Shown here piece by piece: positions 13,175 through 15,251 of a DNA stretch of 15,251 nucleotides. The DNA comes from GCA-016699105 sp036518915 (GTDB taxonomy: Bacteria > Patescibacteriota > Saccharimonadia > UBA4664). The notes beneath the pieces are model-generated. The model saw only the letters and a list, made by a program, of their open reading frames with translations. It had not been told where the DNA came from and made no database searches. The stretch is from contig DATDME010000078.1 in the NCBI GenBank assembly GCA_036518915.1, positions 1-15,251 on the forward strand, given 5' to 3'. The position numbers and the translations under genes were made by a program. Numbering within the stretch: the first letter of the stretch is position 1; every line of letters begins with the position of its first letter.

Positions 13175-14077
13175 TTGTTCATGTACGCCGGATTTATCAC
13201 GCCCAAACGGGCCTCGCGCCGCCTGGGGGTTCACCAGCGGTTTGATCATGCGGCCTACCGGATGATCCGCACCTACTTGCCGGCCGGAGGCTTCCCCGAA
13301 ATCCGCAACATCCTGCACTTTGAAGGCTACAACGGGCCGGATGGTATTAAGTCGAAGCAGGGCTTGAAATACAAAACTGTCCACGACCACGCCCCCAGCC
13401 ATCTCTATGACCCGGCGACGGACCGGGGGGAAGTGCCGCAGCACATCGCCAACCATTATGCCGGACTGGTAGACGCGCTCACCAGCGGCGACCGTGTCCG
13501 CCAGGCCTTTGAAGCCGCCTGGCTAGCGCATTACGTCTGCGACGGCCTGACGCCGGCTCATCATTTCCCGCTCGAGGAAAAAATCACCGAAGCCGTCGAA
13601 CGGGCCCAAGATGAAATGCGCACCGGTGACGTCTCTAAGCTAACCGCGGCCGTGCGCAAGAACTGGGCGATTTGGGGCCCCAAGGGACACCTCTCCACCC
13701 ACATCGTCAATTTTGAGATTGGCATTGCAATAGCGCTGATCTTTTCGCCGATTAAAGCTGAGTTCAGTGAGCATGAACTGGCGCGGGCCCGCGAACTTGG
13801 GCCAGTGGAGTATTTTAAGGCCGAGGCCCGCAAAATTGCCGCCCTTAACCTCTATGAGCGGTTTTATCAAAGCGGCTGGACCAACGACATCGCCAGCATC
13901 GTTAAAAATACCTTGGCGCCGCTGACCGCACAGGCCATTGGCAACATTTGGCTGCTCGCCATGCTTGAAGCCAGCCAGCGCCAGGTGGCCGGCCGCCGTG
14001 AAATCCCCGGCGCCTCCACTGCTGGCGCTGCTGCTGCCGCTGCTCCCGCGCCGGTGGTTGAGGCCGGCCAGGCATGA
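13175..14077 (+). CDS. Histidine-rich protein, possible zinc-dependent phospholipase C/S1-P1 nuclease-like fold
   Basis: A 300-residue, mainly helical protein without signal peptide. It has many spaced His/Asp residues, as in zinc enzymes: H48 in LHFEGYNGPDGIK, H70, H72 and H76, H90 and H94 (HIANHYAG), and the segment AWLAHYVCDGLTPAHHF (H119, D123, H129, H130), which resembles the HxxxDxxxPxH segment of the zinc-dependent phospholipase C and S1/P1 nuclease superfamily; H172 and H176 follow. This is a fold-level guess, and the real members of those families are usually secreted, unlike this one. The last 20 residues are an Ala/Pro tail. The start is TTG 13175 (good Shine-Dalgarno spacing) or ATG 13181. 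It overlaps rsmD by ATGA, so translation is coupled. Its link to recG or rsmD function is unknown. Confidence 0.85.
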   Translation: MFMYAGFITPKRASRRLGVHQRFDHAAYRMIRTYLPAGGFPEIRNILHFEGYNGPDGIKSKQGLKYKTVHDHAPSHLYDPATDRGEVPQHIANHYAGLVDALTSGDRVRQAFEAAWLAHYVCDGLTPAHHFPLEEKITEAVERAQDEMRTGDVSKLTAAVRKNWAIWGPKGHLSTHIVNFEIGIAIALIFSPIKAEFSEHELARARELGPVEYFKAEARKIAALNLYERFYQSGWTNDIASIVKNTLAPLTAQAIGNIWLLAMLEASQRQVAGRREIPGASTAGAAAAAAPAPVVEAGQA

Positions 14078-14616
14078 AAATTTTGTCCGGACGGCTGGGT
14101 GGGCGCACGATTGAGCAGCCGCCCAGCCGATCCACCCGCCCGCTCAGCGAGAAGGTGCGGGCGGCGCTGTTTGATGTGGTCGGCGATCCCGAGGATTTGG
14201 TGGTGCTCGACGCCTACGCCGGCTCGGGCGCGGCCGGGCTGGAAGCCTTGTCGCGCGGCGCACTGCTGGTGGAGGCCATTGAAGCCAATGCCCGCGCCGC
14301 GCGCAGCCTTCAGGCCAACGCCCGCGCCCTCGACGTTGACGCGGCCCACATCCTGCACCAGCAAAGCGTGGAATCCTGGCTGGCCAGCCCGCAACAGCAG
14401 CCGCCCAGCCCCCGCTATGGCCTGATTATTGCCGATCCGCCATACGCCCAGCTCAAAGCCGATGTAATTGGGCGCCTGGCTGTATATTTGACCGACACGG
14501 GAGTGCTCGTGCTATCACATGCCAGCCGCCTGGCTGCGCCTGAGCTGCCTAGTGCCAACCTCATCAAGACCAAAGCCTACGGCGACACCGCGCTCAGCTT
14601 TTACCGCCGCTCCTAG
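14074..14616 (+). CDS. rsmD: 16S rRNA (guanine966-N2)-methyltransferase RsmD
   Basis: SAM-dependent enzyme that methylates G966 of 16S rRNA in the 30S subunit. The 180 residues begin with the RsmD-type KILSGRLGGRTIEQPPS strand and RPLSEKVRAALFDVV, then the SAM-binding motif I LDAYAGSGAAGLEALSRGA, the acidic EAIEAN end of strand 2, and the catalytic motif IV as DPPYA. Length and order match the family. Its ATG overlaps the previous stop (ATGA at 14074-14077), indicating translational coupling. In many bacteria rsmD sits next to coaD; here it is followed by a glycosidase gene with its own promoter. No terminator hairpin is seen after its stop. Confidence 0.93.
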   Translation: MKILSGRLGGRTIEQPPSRSTRPLSEKVRAALFDVVGDPEDLVVLDAYAGSGAAGLEALSRGALLVEAIEANARAARSLQANARALDVDAAHILHQQSVESWLASPQQQPPSPRYGLIIADPPYAQLKADVIGRLAVYLTDTGVLVLSHASRLAAPELPSANLIKTKAYGDTALSFYRRS

Positions 14617-14668
14617 CGCCCTCGCAAAACAAAACCAGCATCACTGCAAAAATCCGCGACGAGGCATG

Positions 14669-14680
14669 GCTCAGCTGAGC
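14669..14680. promoter_or_regulatory. 12-bp palindrome upstream of the GH16 -10, possible operator
   Basis: GCTCAGCTGAGC is a perfect palindrome covering the position where the -35 and spacer of the GH16 promoter should be (the -10 begins 9 nt later). A repressor bound here would block polymerase. A perfect 12-mer palindrome is expected a few times by chance in a window of this size, so support comes only from its position. Confidence 0.3.
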
Positions 14681-14688
14681 ATTACCAG

Positions 14689-14694
14689 TATAAT
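14689..14694 (+). promoter_or_regulatory. -10 element of the GH16 gene
   Basis: A perfect TATAAT is separated by 6 nt (AAGGAC) from the ATG at 14701. AAGGA looks like a Shine-Dalgarno but lies one base from the ATG, too close for use. No -35 match is seen. The predicted transcript is leaderless. Confidence 0.6.
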
Positions 14695-14700
14695 AAGGAC

Positions 14701-15251
14701 ATGCGTCAGTCGCGCAAGCAGCGTCTGTTGAAGAAACGTGCTCGCATCCAGCGGGTGGCGCTCTTAAGCTATGTGCTGATACTGGCGACTGCCGGTACTG
14801 CTTGGATCGTGATGGCCCGGGCCGCCGCCAACTGCACCGACGCCGCGCCCTGCGCCGAAGCTGGCTCACCGGTGGCCGCCGCCAACTGGTCGCTACGCTT
14901 TGCCGATGAATTTAACGGCAACGCCGTGGACCTTGCCAACTGGAACACCGGCCGCAACGCCCCCACCACCACGGCCGATGAGCCCTTCAATGGCAGCCAC
15001 GAAGCCGCCTACTTCACCTCCGACAACGTCTCAGTCGGCGGCGGCCTGGCCACCATCCAGCTGCAGGCGGCGCGCCGCACCATTAGCGGTGTAACCTACC
15101 GCTACAGCTCAGGCGAACTCAACACCCTTGGCAAACTAGCCCTCAAACCAGGCGATTACATTGAGGCCCGCATCAAGGTGCCCAAGTGCAACGGCTGCTG
15201 GCCGGCCTTTTGGACGGTGCCATCAATAAGATCGCCACCGCCCGAGTTTGA
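14701..15251 (+). CDS. Exported GH16-family glycoside hydrolase (3' end outside window)
   Basis: The frame is open from ATG 14701 to the window edge (183 codons plus two bases). A strongly basic N-terminus (MRQSRKQRLLKKRARIQR) is followed by a membrane helix (about 19-38) and ARAAANC, so it is a signal anchor or a signal peptide with a cleavable AxA site. The rest matches the start of laminarinase-like GH16 enzymes: SLRFADEFNG, LANWN, SSGELNTLGKLALKPG, YIEARIKVPK and CWPAFWTVP, ending with PPEF where the family has WPPEIDIxE. The catalytic glutamates lie beyond the edge. The product would cut beta-1,3- or related glucans outside the cell, but other GH16 specificities are possible. Cysteines come in two pairs (C45/C51 and C163/C166, the latter inside the normally Cys-free PKGNG-W loop), suggesting disulfides. 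Confidence 0.85.
   Translation, partial: MRQSRKQRLLKKRARIQRVALLSYVLILATAGTAWIVMARAAANCTDAAPCAEAGSPVAAANWSLRFADEFNGNAVDLANWNTGRNAPTTTADEPFNGSHEAAYFTSDNVSVGGGLATIQLQAARRTISGVTYRYSSGELNTLGKLALKPGDYIEARIKVPKCNGCWPAFWTVPSIRSPPPEF

Noticed and set aside
1..15251. UGA-recoded genetic code as in Gracilibacteria
   Set aside because: Genes ending at 9504 and 14077 stop at TGA in expected places, and no conserved gene contains an in-frame TGA at a glycine position.
1..15251. CRISPR arrays, tRNA or rRNA genes, insertion sequences, att sites
   Set aside because: I scanned for repeated spacers, cloverleaf-type segments, transposase motifs and flanking repeats and saw none that could be supported.

Overview
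The window is a gene-dense stretch of a bacterial chromosome, visibly GC-rich by eye (not computed), using the standard code: TGA ends the genes at 9504 and 14077. All genes are on the + strand except one large penicillin-binding protein. A Gram-positive-like (monoderm) cell plan is suggested by ClpC, by a YacL-type PIN-TRAM protein next to RadA, and by the overall set. The unknown families, short spacers and small-genome feel make me think of Patescibacteria (CPR), perhaps Saccharibacteria. That placement is tentative and comes from recall, not from a search.

Layout. 1-1746 is the 3' part of clpC, closed by an excellent UUCG hairpin terminator. 1821-3385 is a two-gene unit of unknown function (an eight-helix membrane protein and a soluble acidic protein). 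3426-5956 is radA plus a membrane-anchored PIN-TRAM protein with a Pro-Ala linker and an Arg-Gly tail. A hairpin at 5961-5983 separates it from a convergent bifunctional PBP (8981 back to 6012). A divergent promoter pair at 9010-9033 drives the PBP and a small membrane protein (9040-9504). Then come tyrS (9539-10720), a broken Nudix hydrolase gene (10726-10978), recG (11093-13162), a histidine-rich possible metalloenzyme (13175-14077), rsmD overlapping it by ATGA (14074-14616), and the start of a secreted or anchored GH16 glycosidase running off the right edge.

The clpC-radA-yacL order recalls the Bacillus subtilis clpC-radA-disA-yacL locus, but disA is absent and two unknown genes stand between clpC and radA. 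Most of the window is housekeeping: proteolysis, recombination and fork repair (RadA, RecG), RNA metabolism (PIN-TRAM, RsmD, TyrS) and wall synthesis (PBP).

The most striking non-coding signal is promoter geometry. Six unit-leading genes have a -10-like hexamer ending only 6-9 nt before their start codon and no usable Shine-Dalgarno sequence, so their mRNAs are probably leaderless or nearly so. Genes inside operons carry Shine-Dalgarno sequences or overlap the previous gene. Second in interest are the paired cysteines of the exported PBP and GH16 proteins, the RG-rich PIN-TRAM tail, and the Nudix pseudogene that lost exactly its catalytic box.
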